A DNA stretch of 28,319 nt from Euprymna scolopes (lineage: Eukaryota; Mollusca; Cephalopoda; Sepiida; Sepiolidae): assembly GCA_024364805.1 (NCBI GenBank), contig CM044514.1:81012117-81040435 (forward strand), given 5' to 3'. Position 1 is the stretch's first letter. Each line of letters begins with the position of its first letter. This document shows positions 10,514-19,762 of this stretch, piece after piece. The position numbers and the translations under genes were made by a program. The notes beneath the pieces are model-generated. The model worked only from the letters and a program-made list of their open reading frames with translations, did no database searches and was not told where the DNA came from.

Positions 10514-11985
10514 ATGACGATGAATGCAAAACGAAAGAAGGTAAATATCAAATTTTCAAAGATAGACATTCATCGAGCTCAGTGGAAAGCCAATTGATCT
10601 CATATGTCACAAAAGCCTTGCCGTGAAAAAGGTAGCAATTATCAGGCAATATTACAAGACGAACTATTGTGAAAGTATCCAGAGATTTACTGCACAATTA
10701 AGGAAGGATAAAGTTAAAAGGTTGAAGTCTCAATAAGAGAACATACTTTTTTTATGGAGAAAAAAGTAAAAAATGTGACAAAAGCAATGATCAGTTATGA
10801 AGATTCTAGCTGAATAAATGAAATAAATTTATACATGGTATTTTTTTAAAGAATGTTTACTAGCAATTTTGGATATTGTTTGTCCAGAAAAACTAACTTT
10901 ACACTTACAAACAATAAAGGAAAAATAAACATGTGAGTCGACATTTTTTCTTTTTCAACAAGTTCTTTTTTTTACTGTTAATTTCTCGTCTCAACACCGC
11001 TTGAAAAGTCTCTCACTGCCACATGTCCATCTAACCTGGCGTATTTCTTTCTTTCAACCGCATGCTAGGCACAGCGGGCCCATTCTCGTCTAAGACCTTA
11101 CATGTCCATTTCCTTTGGCACACACTTTTCTTCTCTGGACTATGTGGTGCATTTTTATCCTTTTTTCCATTTTCTTAATTTGCCTATGCGTTTTTTTCGG
11201 TTACTGCTGCTTTGACATCCTTCGCTGCTACTGCTTTTATTTTCCCACGTGCTCGTATGCACTATGTTATAAAACGTCTTTATTTGAAACTCAGCCTTGT
11301 TCCAAAGACGGTCATGCGGTGCATTGAAGAAATGTTAAAAAAACAAAAAAAAAACAAATAACTGTACACCTGCAGTTAATTGCAATATTTTCCCATAAAA
11401 GTCGATCAGTGATGAGAGCACAGATTCAACTAACACTGCACAACTTATCTTTGTGCAAGGAGTTGACTACTACTTTTTTATTTTTTAAGCTTTGTTAAAA
11501 ATGATAGGAATAAAAATTGATTTCTCGAAGCTTATTGGAATCACAATTAATGGTGCTTCAGCAATAGTAAATAAAAGGGAAGCTTTGTTATTTTATTACA
11601 GGAACATATATAAAGCCTTCGAATTACTCATAAACTTGATTGGCTTTATTAAAAATTCATTTTTTTTTGTTTGATATTCGGGCAGAATATTGTGACCTTG
11701 CATATTTCTGTGATATACGCTGGCTTAGCCGAGGATCGATGTTCAAAGGAGTACTTGCCAAACATAAAGAGTTGAAGATATTTTTCAAAAGTAAACATAT
11801 GGATGGTTCACATTTCGAGATCCTGATTGGCTCATAACTTTAACGTTCATTGTGCATATAGTGACTCATTGAAATCCTTTAAATTTATTACTTCAAGGTA
11901 AAACTCAACTTAAAAATGTGACATATATTGTTGTCTTGGAAAAACACTTGGTCGTGGGAATTTCAATTTAGAGACATTCACAATG
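10514..11985 (+). pseudogene. Decayed hAT transposase (ZBED / GTF2IRD2-like group)
   Basis: Fragments of one hAT transposase lie in order on the plus strand but in shifting frames. A candidate start (MTMNAKRKK) is at 10514. A BED-finger-like region reads SLAVKKVAIIRQYYKTNY and QLRKDKVKRLK (10609-10735). A block KECLLAILDIVCPEKLTL lies near 10850-10905. The first catalytic region DESTDSTNTAQLIFVQGVD is at about 11412-11468. The second reads GITINGASAIV (11536-11568), RWLSRGSMFKGVLAKHKEL is near 11722-11778, and DPDWLITLTFIVHIVTH follows near 11822-11870. Family members normally have TDGA in the second motif; here Asp is replaced by Asn, so the enzyme would be dead even without the stops and frameshifts. 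The fragments are too far apart between 10925 and 11400, consistent with inserted DNA. No terminal inverted repeats or 8-bp TSD were found. Confidence 0.8.
10930..11390 (+). repeat. Unidentified insertion inside the hAT relic
   Basis: The normal hAT protein order resumes at DEST after about 470 bases that do not read as transposase. This stretch is richer in GC and pyrimidines than its surroundings, especially 11020-11330, and ends in an A-rich tail at about 11336-11362. An A-tail suggests a retroposon inserted in the plus orientation. I recognise neither a tRNA head nor a LINE tail, and no clear target-site duplication is visible. Confidence 0.4.
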
Positions 11986-12089
11986 AATAAACATCAAGTT
12001 TCCCATTAATTCTTTGGCTGTTGGTGAAAGCTTAACGCCGCTATTATGTATGCATAAACAAATAATTATGTATAAATAAACAAATAATT

Positions 12090-12180
12090 TCAACAATGTT
12101 GGTTTAATGGTTAAAGACCTGGGTATCTCAAGTTCGAATCCAGTTCGTTCCACAAAAATCATTTCACTCATGATGTTCCT
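12090..12180 (+). repeat. SINE-like fragment with Pol III box matches
   Basis: TGGTTTAATGG at 12100-12110 fits the A-box consensus and GTTCGAATCC at 12132-12141 fits the B-box consensus. The two are about 21 bases apart, shorter than in an intact tRNA-derived head, so something may be missing. From 12133 to 12177 the sequence is nearly the same as 25468-25513, through TTCGTTCCACAAAAATCA and a segment like CACTCATGATGTT. A repeat with a tRNA-like head and a shared body is the standard make-up of a SINE. Confidence 0.6.
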
Positions 12181-12311
12181 ATTTACAATGCCTCCCCACG
12201 GGACAGAGTTAGACACCAGGGTCGTTTTTTAATGTGGAGAAAAGGAACAAAAAATAAAAATTGTCTCAGTCGTGAAGGATTTCTCCTCCACTAACAGAGA
12301 ACAAGAAATTG

Positions 12312-12420
12312 AAGTGTAGCATCTGAAGAACAGATACTACACTTTGATCTTGACCCAAGGCCAAAATCAATTTCACTTATGATGTTAACAGCCGTCATTT
12401 GTTCCCTCCGTAAGTACCGG
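12312..12420 (+). repeat. Second SINE-body piece with a 12-bp hairpin
   Basis: AAGTGTAG (12312-12319) and ATCT (12321-12324) pair with AGAT (12332-12335) and CTACACTT (12337-12344), with one mismatch and a 7-base loop. Just downstream, 12361-12420 matches 25494-25540 (AAAATCA-TTTCACTTATGATGTT and later TCCCTCC). This suggests two overlapping or nested copies of the same SINE-like body in 330 bases. Confidence 0.5.
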
Positions 12421-13698
12421 ATGTCTTTTTAGTAATAATTCTGACAAGGAAAATATCGGGGAAAGCAATGCCAACAGTCAAATCTTTGGATTTATACGAT
12501 ATGATTATGATGACAATATCAATCTGTTGTTAATCTAATTTATTTTGATGCATATTAAACACTTACTATGAAATGGGTATATGCACCTCTATCGATACTA
12601 AATTTGCCTATATCGTCGGCCTTCAAATGAAATGTTATAGGTCGTTAACTATCAAATGGCTATACATCTCAGTTCTCTAAAAATATTAGACTTTCTGCCA
12701 GTTATCTTTCATTACCCAGCCGCGTTAGGTGCATATTTGTCATGACTTTTGGTTACATTAAAAGATAAAAGAAATGAATGATTAAGCGAAAAAAGCTAGG
12801 AAGGGACTGACATGCGAGGTAGCAGACATTTTAAGACAGTTTAACATACGCACATCATACATGCCTCATGAATGTGTGGAGGGCATTGCATGTGTACATT
12901 CGTAAGTGTATATGATTGCAACTATTTGTACTGGTATGTATGTATGGGTATATGTATTTCTTTTGTGTGTGTGTGTGTGTGCTCCTTTTGTTTGTGGGAC
13001 AATTTTCAATAAGTTTTAACCATACATGTCATAACTTTATTGATTTCACTTTGGTTGATTTTTTTTCACTTCGAAGTATTTTGATATTCCTTGAGGAAAA
13101 CTAATTTTTGTTAAATATTTTTTTTTTTTTTTTTTGCGGGGGTCTTGTTTTTCTGATTTCTCGATGCTTATTTTCATTGTGGTTTTAAATAATTAGTTTG
13201 ACAGGGATATGCATATGTAATTTTTCTATATTTTTCATTAATGTCTTTCGTCCAGCCCGCAATGCATCATTAAAACACGATCCGGCTCGTCAGATCGAAC
13301 GACTTCCCGACCTCTGTTGCAAAGTGATATAGTTTAGATTTTCCAACATGCGAATTTAGGGCATTACGTTTCACATCGGTACAGACGGTTGAGATTTTTT
13401 TTATTATTTGTTAATGTTTGGTCTACTCTACTTGGTACTGCTTTCTAAACCTGTTTACAGAACTCCACCAAAAAATTCACCGTCGAACACCTGTAATAAG
13501 TCGGTTTTAGCAGGTGTTCAGAAAAAGAATGAAAAAAAGAAATCTTGATCAACTGCAGCACCTGGAATATTAGTGACTGAAATAAAATTGTTTTATATTT
13601 ATTAAACGAGGAGCAATAAAAATATGTCTTGTCTTATTTTGATTACGTTGGATCTAAAGGTGTGGTTTTAAATGAACTACGTGCACTGTTACTTCATT
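12421..13698. other. Mostly unique AT-rich DNA with microsatellite and small palindrome
   Basis: A (GT)n run lies at 12964-12981 and a poly-T run at about 13120-13135. GAACACCTG (13485-13493) and CAGGTGTTC (13511-13519) form a perfect 9-bp inverted repeat with a 17-base loop. A GC-richer, CpG-containing patch at 13262-13315 is not recognised. A weak match between 12445-12490 and 18885-18930 (around GATATCGGGAAAA / AATATCGGGGAAA) hints at another old repeat. No gene is seen. Confidence 0.45.
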
Positions 13699-13911
13699 TT
13701 TGGTCCCCCGATTTATCGGAGAGGGACTTATGTTTTCAGTGGCATCCGGACGATTGCCAGATAACCGTCCATTAGTTTTTCCTGAAATTTTGCCACAAAT
13801 TGTATTACATTAAATAGATGTGCACAATAAAAAAATTCTTTTTGGTCTCCCGGATTGACCGGAGAGGGAGTTATGTTTTCAGTGGCGTCCGTGCGTCCTT
13901 TAGTTAGATTT
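13699..13911 (+). repeat. Duplicated hairpin-bearing motif
   Basis: A motif of about 60 bases occurs twice in direct orientation, at about 13699-13760 and 13840-13900. Both read TTTTTGGTC-CC, a small hairpin, GAGAGGGA, TTATGTTTTCAGTGGC and TCCG. The hairpin is CCGA-tttA-TCGG in the first and CCGG-attga-CCGG in the second, so pairing is kept although bases differ. The copies are about 140 bases apart and probably belong to one dispersed repeat, family unknown. Confidence 0.55.
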
Positions 13912-14560
13912 TTGTTTCTCTCCTTTTTTTTCCCCACTTTGTATTTTCTTGTCTTTTTCCTTCCATTGGCAAAGTTGTTGAATTTATAAAGTGTATCCTG
14001 TTTTTTTGTTTGTTTTTTTTGTTTTTGTTTTTTTGTCAACTTTTGCCACTTGACTTATACCCTTCACAATTTACTCTGAATGTGTGACTTAGTGGTTTTG
14101 GCAACTTGTAACTTATTTTTTCAGTAAAAATGTATGGCAAACTATTTTGGTACAGAATTATAATATATAAATAAAAATAACAATGGAAACAAAATTTCTG
14201 GTAAAAATTAGCACGTGCCAATATTAAAAAGGTTTGAAATCCGTTCTTAATTGCCTTCTTCCCAATAGATACCATTGCAGAATATGGAATTATCTTTATT
14301 GGTGCTACCGGATAAGACTGTCTGAAGACATTGGCTTCCTGACATAAAACTCACCGAACATTGATGTTATTCCTTTTTTTTTTCTTTCCCTTTACAAAAC
14401 CCAATCATGTTCTACAAAACCTATATTTTCTCTACAAAACCATGCAACTAAACATTCTGAATAAATATATGAAGATATAAAGAACTTAAAGAATGAAATT
14501 TATTCCAAAATTACTTTGGAAATGTCACTCCAGCCACGAATAAAGTATGAAGTGGACCTT
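13912..14560. other. T-rich DNA, no gene seen
   Basis: Long T/GT-rich tracts near 13920-14035 give a lysine-rich minus-strand chance frame of 103 codons. There is no recognisable domain or repeat partner between here and repeat family B. Confidence 0.45.
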
Positions 14561-14774
14561 GGGTTTACTTTTAGCAATGTCATCACTCTCGCTTTATTGT
14601 CCTTTAGTTCTCACATTCCATGAGCGATATTTCTGACAAAACGGGAAGAATTGCTGTTTTCTAGATCAGAATATATCTATCTAATAATTATTGTTGGTTA
14701 GTTTGCTTTGCTTTTTTTTTTTTACTTTAAATAGTATTTTGTTTTGTTTTTAGCTCTTTACATTAAGTGGCTTC
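14561..14774 (-). repeat. Dispersed repeat family B, copy 2 (inverted)
   Basis: On the minus strand this reproduces the two blocks seen at 3060-3087 and 3139-3225: GAAG-CACTTAATGTAAAGAGCTAAAA, then CATGGAATG, an AAAGGACAATAAAG-like block and GTAAACCC. About 100 bases of T-rich sequence separate the blocks, compared with about 50 in copy 1. Confidence 0.6.
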
Positions 14775-15382
14775 ATGCTTTGTCTGGAACGATTAAAAAT
14801 AGTTGGAGACAAAAAGCTGACAGTTTACAGATATCATCTCTCTAAATTGTCATAGTGAAGAGAGATCATAAGTTATATTAGAGGATAGGATAGATCATAA
14901 GTTTTACATAGAAGATCGGTTCATAACAAATTCATGTTTCATCTGTGTGAATTGCATATTCTGTGACTGAATTCTACAATCTCTGTTCCATCTTCCATTC
15001 TGACTTGGGAAGATAGGTTGAATTAATTGCTATTATGCTTAAGTATTGAACAACCTAAAAAGGATTAATTTGCTGAAAATAACTAGTTTTATTGCCATAG
15101 CAGCAAATAATTTTTTTATTCATGTCTAATATGAAACGAAATTTCGATAAACAGAGCTTCTTACCAACAAGCTTGGTTAGTTTCAAGTTCAACGTCAACA
15201 AATACTTGTCAAAAAGTATATAAATTTTGTTTGTTCCATTCATCATTTGTAAGCATCTAATAATATTCTTCATCGTTCAATTGATAACCTATTCATTTTA
15301 TTAAGCCTCATCCCCGAGTGATGTTTAGTCTTGATAACAGTAGAAATGAAAACACAGAAATTAAATGAATATAAATGGAAGC
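14775..15382. other. No gene recognised
   Basis: AT-rich sequence contains a short local duplication of GATCATAAGTT at about 14865 and 14893. Minus-strand frames at 15055-15273 and 15270-15476 have no known motif. Confidence 0.4.
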
Positions 15383-15676
15383 TACTACTTATCAAGGCCT
15401 GAAGGCTATTCGAGTATATAAGTGTTAATGAGTGTAAAGTGGTCAGTGAGACAACACCGTTATGATTAATGCTCATGGAAATTGAGTAAACTTAGATTAT
15501 TTAAAAGGACGGCTCATCAAGAACTTGCTTACATTGAACTTGAAAACGACCATGTTTTAGTCAGCTGGAAAGCAGCCCCGCGATATAGTTCCATAGGTGA
15601 GGAGTTCTCGGAAAGAAACTTTGTTCATAGAATTTGCGTTTAGTTATCGATACAAATAGAAAGTAGGGTGGACTTT
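15383..15676 (-). repeat. Repeat family D, copy 1, with a conserved small frame
   Basis: This 294-bp segment is homologous to 19763-20053 along its length and in the same orientation. On the minus strand both copies keep the same reading frame. Here it reads TFYLYR, then after one stop LNANSMNKVSFREL, CFPAD, then after a further stop NMVVFKFNVSKFLMSRPFK and a terminal stop. The sister copy is open for 65 codons and ends at the same terminal stop. The plus strand starts near ATCAAGGCCTGAAGGC. The function and element type are unknown. Confidence 0.6.
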
Positions 15677-16047
15677 TTTCCTGTGCAGTTACTGTTATTC
15701 ATGTATATTTCGTAGCTGCATTGTTTTTTGACTGCGCACATTTATATAATATTATTTAATGTCTGATAAAAGTATTTTTGGAAGAAAGGAGAGCTTTAAA
15801 TCATTTCACAAAAAAACACCCCCCCCCAAAAAAAAAAAAATTGTCCTGATATCTGAATATAGAAAGTGTTTGTTTTGACATCCTGCATTGTCATAAAATG
15901 TGAAAATAGTTTTTTCTTTATTTGTTGGCATTTATTAATAAGTTTATTAAAATTCTATCCATTTTTATGGCAATAGTATCATTTTTCCTTTTTTTTTTTT
16001 TACTTAAATTAGTAGTCAATAGTTGAAGTTAACCATTAGATGAATAA

Positions 16048-16048
<1 letters not shown>
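15677..16048. other. AT-rich DNA with C and A homopolymers
   Basis: A C9 run followed by an A13 run lies at about 15818-15840, and a poly-T run is at about 15990-16001. No gene or repeat partner is seen. Confidence 0.45.

Positions 16049-16083
<35 letters not shown>
16049..16083 (+). repeat. (TA)n(CA)n microsatellite
   Basis: A TA run at 16049-16060 passes directly into a CA run at 16061-16083. It is a plain compound dinucleotide microsatellite. Confidence 0.95.
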
Positions 16084-16554
16084 CGTATTTCAATTTTTGT
16101 GTTTTATGGCCGTGGACGCTTACCTCTTATTCCTTTGTGGGCATAAATAATGACAATTCTAAAAGCACCAGATTAGCTAAAGGATAAATGCAAACCAAGA
16201 GCCAGCCATTGATACAACCTTATTTCTTAAATAGTAGACATCTGGGTCTTCTGTCCGAGATGGAAATATTTTCAACAGTGTTATACATCAAGTATTAATT
16301 TCCATAAAGAATAAAAAAATATTACATTGTTCGTTTGAATTTTATTTTTGCGCTGCAGGTTTTTCTTCGTTTCGAGTTAACATAAATAGTTTCATAAACT
16401 CCTGCCTGAGATATTAATCCATATATAGACATTGCAATAAAGATAGTTTTCGCATTCGATGTATCTTTATTAAAACAAAAAAAAACATTTTATTAGGAAT
16501 ATTTAAGAATTTTAATATAGAATCACCATCATATTCAGTTCAGCGCTCGTGTTA
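16084..16554. other. Unique AT-rich DNA
   Basis: I see no gene, RNA or repeat here. A 9-base A run lies near 16475-16485, shortly before the LINE tail. Confidence 0.4.
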
Positions 16555-17190
16555 CCCGCTGGTATGTATTGACGACGTTTAGAAGTTGACTTCCAAGCTA
16601 ACATATATCTGGCCAGGCCTTTATTTATTCCTCTTTTCAGTATATCCTTATGTCTAGCAGGTTCTCATTTGTCTCGCCCACCTCTGTGAATTTAACCGAT
16701 TACCTCAACAGTTTTCTATCTACTAACACAACAACTCTGATTCATTCTTTCAATGTAACCAAACCATCGAAGTCTCCTGTCCTGAACATATCTTACTGTA
16801 ATTTCAGGATTTAATCTTCTCTGAGGTCATCAGATCTAACTCTTAAAGATTGATTCACTGAATCTTATTTTGCACCATTCATCGTAAGTGCCCAACTCTA
16901 ATTGGTGTGAATCATCACACTGCTGCACATGCCTGATAGACTTGATATCTGAATAAACGGATCTTACAGTCTTACGGAACTTGAAGGTTTAATCCTGTAG
17001 AAAGGTCATACTAAAACTGATAACAAATTAGTAAAACTTCTACCTGGTCATGACTGATGAAACAAGAGCAAGTTACGTTACATTATATTTCATTGTATCG
17101 GTTTTATATCATTTCTTTCCATTAACTGCACGTTCTCAACTCTCATTAGTAAGGTTTCACTTCCGCATATAACACTGCAAACATACACTT
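16555..17190 (-). mobile_element. LINE ORF2 C-terminal remnant, possibly RTE-like
   Basis: Reading leftwards, the first recognisable piece is VICGSETLLMRVENVQ (17126-17180), matching the YGSETWxxxVExxQ region downstream of the RT domain in many animal LINEs. It is followed by ERND. Further on comes RRLRWFGYIERMNQSCC (near 16765-16815), matching the RRLRWFGHVERM motif, and then a C-terminal stretch, GINKGLARYMLAWKS (near 16590-16640), like the family's final GLxxxxAxxRxxW. Several stops and a frame change break it, including a stop shortly after NQSCC. The RT palm and endonuclease are absent. The clade call is uncertain: RTE-type is my first guess, but jockey/CR1 relatives share similar tails. 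Confidence 0.65.
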
Positions 17191-17296
17191 GATAGTTTTT
17201 TCGACACGGTGCTGGTTATTAATGGCAGACAGTTTTTTTCTGTGGAATGAAGCAATAAATTTCATTCGTTAAATTTTTCCATCTTTAGAATCTGTA

Positions 17297-17309
17297 TATG
17301 CCATCTAAT
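17297..17309 (+). repeat. Left target-site duplication of the Penelope-like element
   Basis: TATGCCATCTAAT occurs here and again, without any mismatch and in the same orientation, at 17977-17989. The flanking bases differ (TGTA before the left copy, TTAC before the right), so the match is limited to 13 bases as expected for a duplicated target. Confidence 0.8.
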
Positions 17310-17343
17310 TGATTGACATTGTCGGGCTGACTTCCTCATCTTG

Positions 17344-17393
17344 GTTGTTATAGTAACAACGTTTCGGCCGTTTTACCCTCCGGCCTTCATCAG
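17344..17393 (-). ncRNA. Hammerhead-ribozyme-like fold in the left arm
   Basis: On the minus strand CTGATGA (17387-17393) is followed by a 5-bp stem, GGCCG (17381-17385) with CGGCC (17366-17370), then GAAAC (17361-17365), then a 7-bp stem GTTGTTA / TAACAAC with a 3-base loop (17344-17360). CUGAUGA-stem II-GAAA is the hammerhead core, and hammerheads are known in Penelope-like elements. Two points are against it: an unpaired A precedes the central stem, and the base triplet expected after the third stem for cleavage is not seen. I call it a decayed or merely similar structure. Confidence 0.35.
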
Positions 17394-17522
17394 GTGTTTT
17401 GTCCCGAACTGGGGAACCGTTTGTTAGGAGTCTTTATTGTTATTATGGGGGCACCGTGTTCGGACTCCAGCTAGGCTCTGGGACATAGTTGCATGTTTTG
17501 AATGTTACTTTTTTTACTGCTT

Positions 17523-17600
17523 TCATTCAGGATTGAACTCAGCACCTTTGGGTAACTGTAAACTTTGATACAACGTCTAGGACCACTCGGCCATATGTCT
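17523..17600 (-). other. tRNA-Leu/Ser-like Pol III module inside the Penelope-like element
   Basis: On the minus strand TGGCCGAGTGG (17583-17593) fits the A box exactly in the form typical of tRNA-Leu and tRNA-Ser, and GTTCAATCC (17530-17538) fits the B box. The spacing leaves room for a long variable arm, as in those two tRNA types. Acceptor and T stems do not pair well, so it is not a working tRNA gene. It lies 34 bases downstream of the stop codon of the coding remnant. It may be an internal promoter or a captured tRNA/SINE head. Confidence 0.6.
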
Positions 17601-17976
17601 TAGTTGGTTTTTGTTAATGTTAAACCTATGTTGTTATTCAAGGTTTTCTCTCTCTATCAGAGGTGTCCAAGTTGCATTCAGCTCTATGCTTGGTTTGCTC
17701 AGTAGGTTGTTATGTCCGAGCATGTAAGCTGTTTCTTTAAGTTTTCTCACTTTCCAGTGGGTCTCTATGTTTATTATTTTTACTTCATCCCATATCGCCC
17801 CCTATGGTACATATGGTAATAATACTAAAGGGATTGGTTCGAGACTCCTAACAAACGGTTCCACAGTTCGAGACAAAACACCTGATGAAGGCCGGAGGGT
17901 AAAAACCAAGATGAGGAAGTCAGTCCGACAATGTCAATCAATGAAAACATCTCCTCTCAAAAATACAGACAATTAC

Positions 17977-17989
17977 TATGCCATCTAAT
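17977..17989 (+). repeat. Right target-site duplication of the Penelope-like element
   Basis: This is the second copy of TATGCCATCTAAT. It fixes the right boundary of the insertion at 17976 and shows that the two inverted arms and the central part were inserted as one unit. Confidence 0.8.
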
Positions 17990-18193
17990 GCATAAACATT
18001 GAGATTAAAAAAAAAAAACTTTCGTATTCAAAGGAGACGAAAATAGCTTTCAATACTGATCATGTGTAAACGATTGACGCCCAAACTAATTTACATATTG
18101 CTTAACAAAAGGGCATCTCATTAATTGTTTTTATTTTCTGAACTGCTGAATGTTTTCATTATAATATAACAAGTCTATTAAGGATTTTAAAAA

Positions 18194-18828
18194 TCTATTA
18201 TATAAAAAGGAACTCTGAGTTCGTTCCCTACGAACTCGAAAACGACTGGGACGATTTTTATGAAATTTCATACAAAAGTACTTTATGTTCCTGACAGTGT
18301 TCTTAGATAGGTTTTGTATCGGAATGTATCGATGGGCGAAATAATCTGATGAATGAAGGATCAGGTGATTTTGACCAAAGTTAACTCCTTATACAGCTTA
18401 ACATCACAAGTGCTTCAGAGAAGTTTTATTACCACACAAGCCGAAAGGTCCGACAAATAAAATCAACATTAGGATCTTTGATATGACAGGGGCGCGTTCG
18501 AAATGAATGTTTCTGTTTAAAGCACAACTGCACCATGATAATTGACTTTTTCATGTTAAACTTTAATTCAAGCCATTATAAATAAAAATAATTTTATAAA
18601 ATCAACAATAGGTTCTCTACAGTGCAATGTATTGTCGACTAAGTCACTGCGGGGACACATTAAGTTCTTCCTGGTGCCCCACAATAGATCCCCAACTAGA
18701 GCAAGCAATCAATCGATTTGATTGAAAAATAGACGATTTCATTGATTTTGATAGTAATAAAAATATGAAAATGTGAAACATTCGTTGATCATCATTAAAT
18801 CTAGGGCAACGTCGGGTCTCCCTGCTAG
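18194..18828 (+). mobile_element. Non-autonomous Helitron-family element, copy 4 (635 bp)
   Basis: The left end is A|TCTATTATATAAAAAGGAAC and the right end is CTAG|T, with the best-kept 3' hairpin of the four copies (CTAGGGCAACGTCGGG, about 10 bases before CTAG). It has a single internal unit (18460-18560) where the other copies have two, which explains most of its shorter length. It has no coding capacity. It lies about 200 bases right of the Penelope-like element. Confidence 0.85.
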
Positions 18829-19762
18829 TTGCAGATAAATACATGGTATTTTGGGGTGAATATAGTTTTTCTGATCCTTTCTGATCAAGGCAGATATCGG
18901 GAAAACCAATGCGAACAAAAGAATCATCTGATTCATTCGAAATGAAAGATGCTTAACAATCTTAACAATCGCATCAAAACAAACATAAAATTTCGATTCT
19001 CTCAAATTTTCGACAAAATTTCCCGACCGAACTTTTCGAGATCAAAGCTCAAGGTTATAGAAGATGCTAGATTTTATTTACTACAACATGATTGTCCTTG
19101 ATGAACAGAACCAATCTTATCACCAAAAGTAACTTTCACCTTTTACATTGTTTTAACCTTTGACCAAAATTAAATTAGTGTTAGTTAGACCATGACGAAT
19201 ATTTTGATAAAGTTTAGTAACAATTGGTCAAGCGATGTCGATGCAAAGTTGCACACAATCAAAAGTTATAAACTGTATCGAAAACACATAAATCTAATAT
19301 AAAGAAATGTTTGTATTTTTTATGCAACCTGGCATATCTCTGTGACGTGTTTCTTCTCAAACGTAATATTGTCTTGTATTTTTGCAGCTGGAATTTATTC
19401 AAAGAATTTGCCTCAATCAATCGAATTTATTATGCGTCTATCGACTTTTATTTCAATCGATAATCCTATTTCAGCTTTTAACGCAAAATACCTATTATAC
19501 TAAAACTGTTTGAAAAAAGAATTCGCTTTCAGTTCTTTTAATTAGCTCTAATTTGAAACTAACTGGATAAACGAATAATAAATACAATTTTTTAGATAAA
19601 AATAAAAATTCTTCGCAAAGCTATGCCACTAAATGTTATGTGGATCATTTTTTTTTTTTTTTTATTAGCACCGGTTTGCAACATTCGACCCCAAACATGG
19701 AGGCAATGATGAAGTGTATACATATAACCGACATGTTAATTATATTATTTTTTACCAAGAAG
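18829..19762. other. AT-rich DNA, no gene seen
   Basis: Two overlapping minus-strand frames at 18644-19005 have no recognised domain and partly run across the Helitron end. A poly-T run lies at about 19648-19664. Phrases such as 'aattggtcaagcgatgtcgatgcaaagtt' (near 19220-19250, quoted loosely) suggest yet another old repeat, without an identifiable partner here. Confidence 0.4.

Larger units (their letters stand above)
17310..17976 (-). mobile_element. Short Penelope-like element with inverted terminal arms and 13-bp TSD
   Basis: This is a compact Penelope-like retroelement (PLE) fossil, 667 bp. Its coding remnant, on the minus strand, reads INIETHWKVRKLKETAYM and SKPSIELNATWTPLI and then ends in a stop at 17634-17636, matching the C-terminal part of PLE proteins after the GIY-YIG endonuclease. 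The terminal arms, about 17310-17440 and 17824-17942, are inverted copies of each other with landmarks CTCCTAACAAACGGTTCC, CACCTGATGAAGGCCGGAGG and GATGAGGAAGTCAG. Inverted or mixed terminal repeats and 5' truncation are known for PLEs. The identical 13-mer TATGCCATCTAAT flanks it at 17297-17309 and 17977-17989. The reverse transcriptase is absent, so this copy could not move by itself. Confidence 0.78.

Noticed and set aside
11115-11327. 70-codon Cys/Phe-rich plus-strand frame
   Set aside because: It lies in the foreign block that splits the hAT relic. The cysteines are not in a known pattern and the sequence is pyrimidine-rich.
13728-14039. 103-codon lysine-rich minus-strand frame
   Set aside because: Its lysine-rich start comes from T/GT-rich tracts and its end overlaps the duplicated hairpin motif. 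No family is recognised.
17523-17600. Functional tRNA gene
   Set aside because: A and B boxes match, but the acceptor and T stems do not pair properly and the segment is embedded in a retroelement.
17767-17988. 73-codon plus-strand frame
   Set aside because: It runs through the inverted arm and the target-site duplication of the Penelope-like element and is on the opposite strand to the coding remnant.
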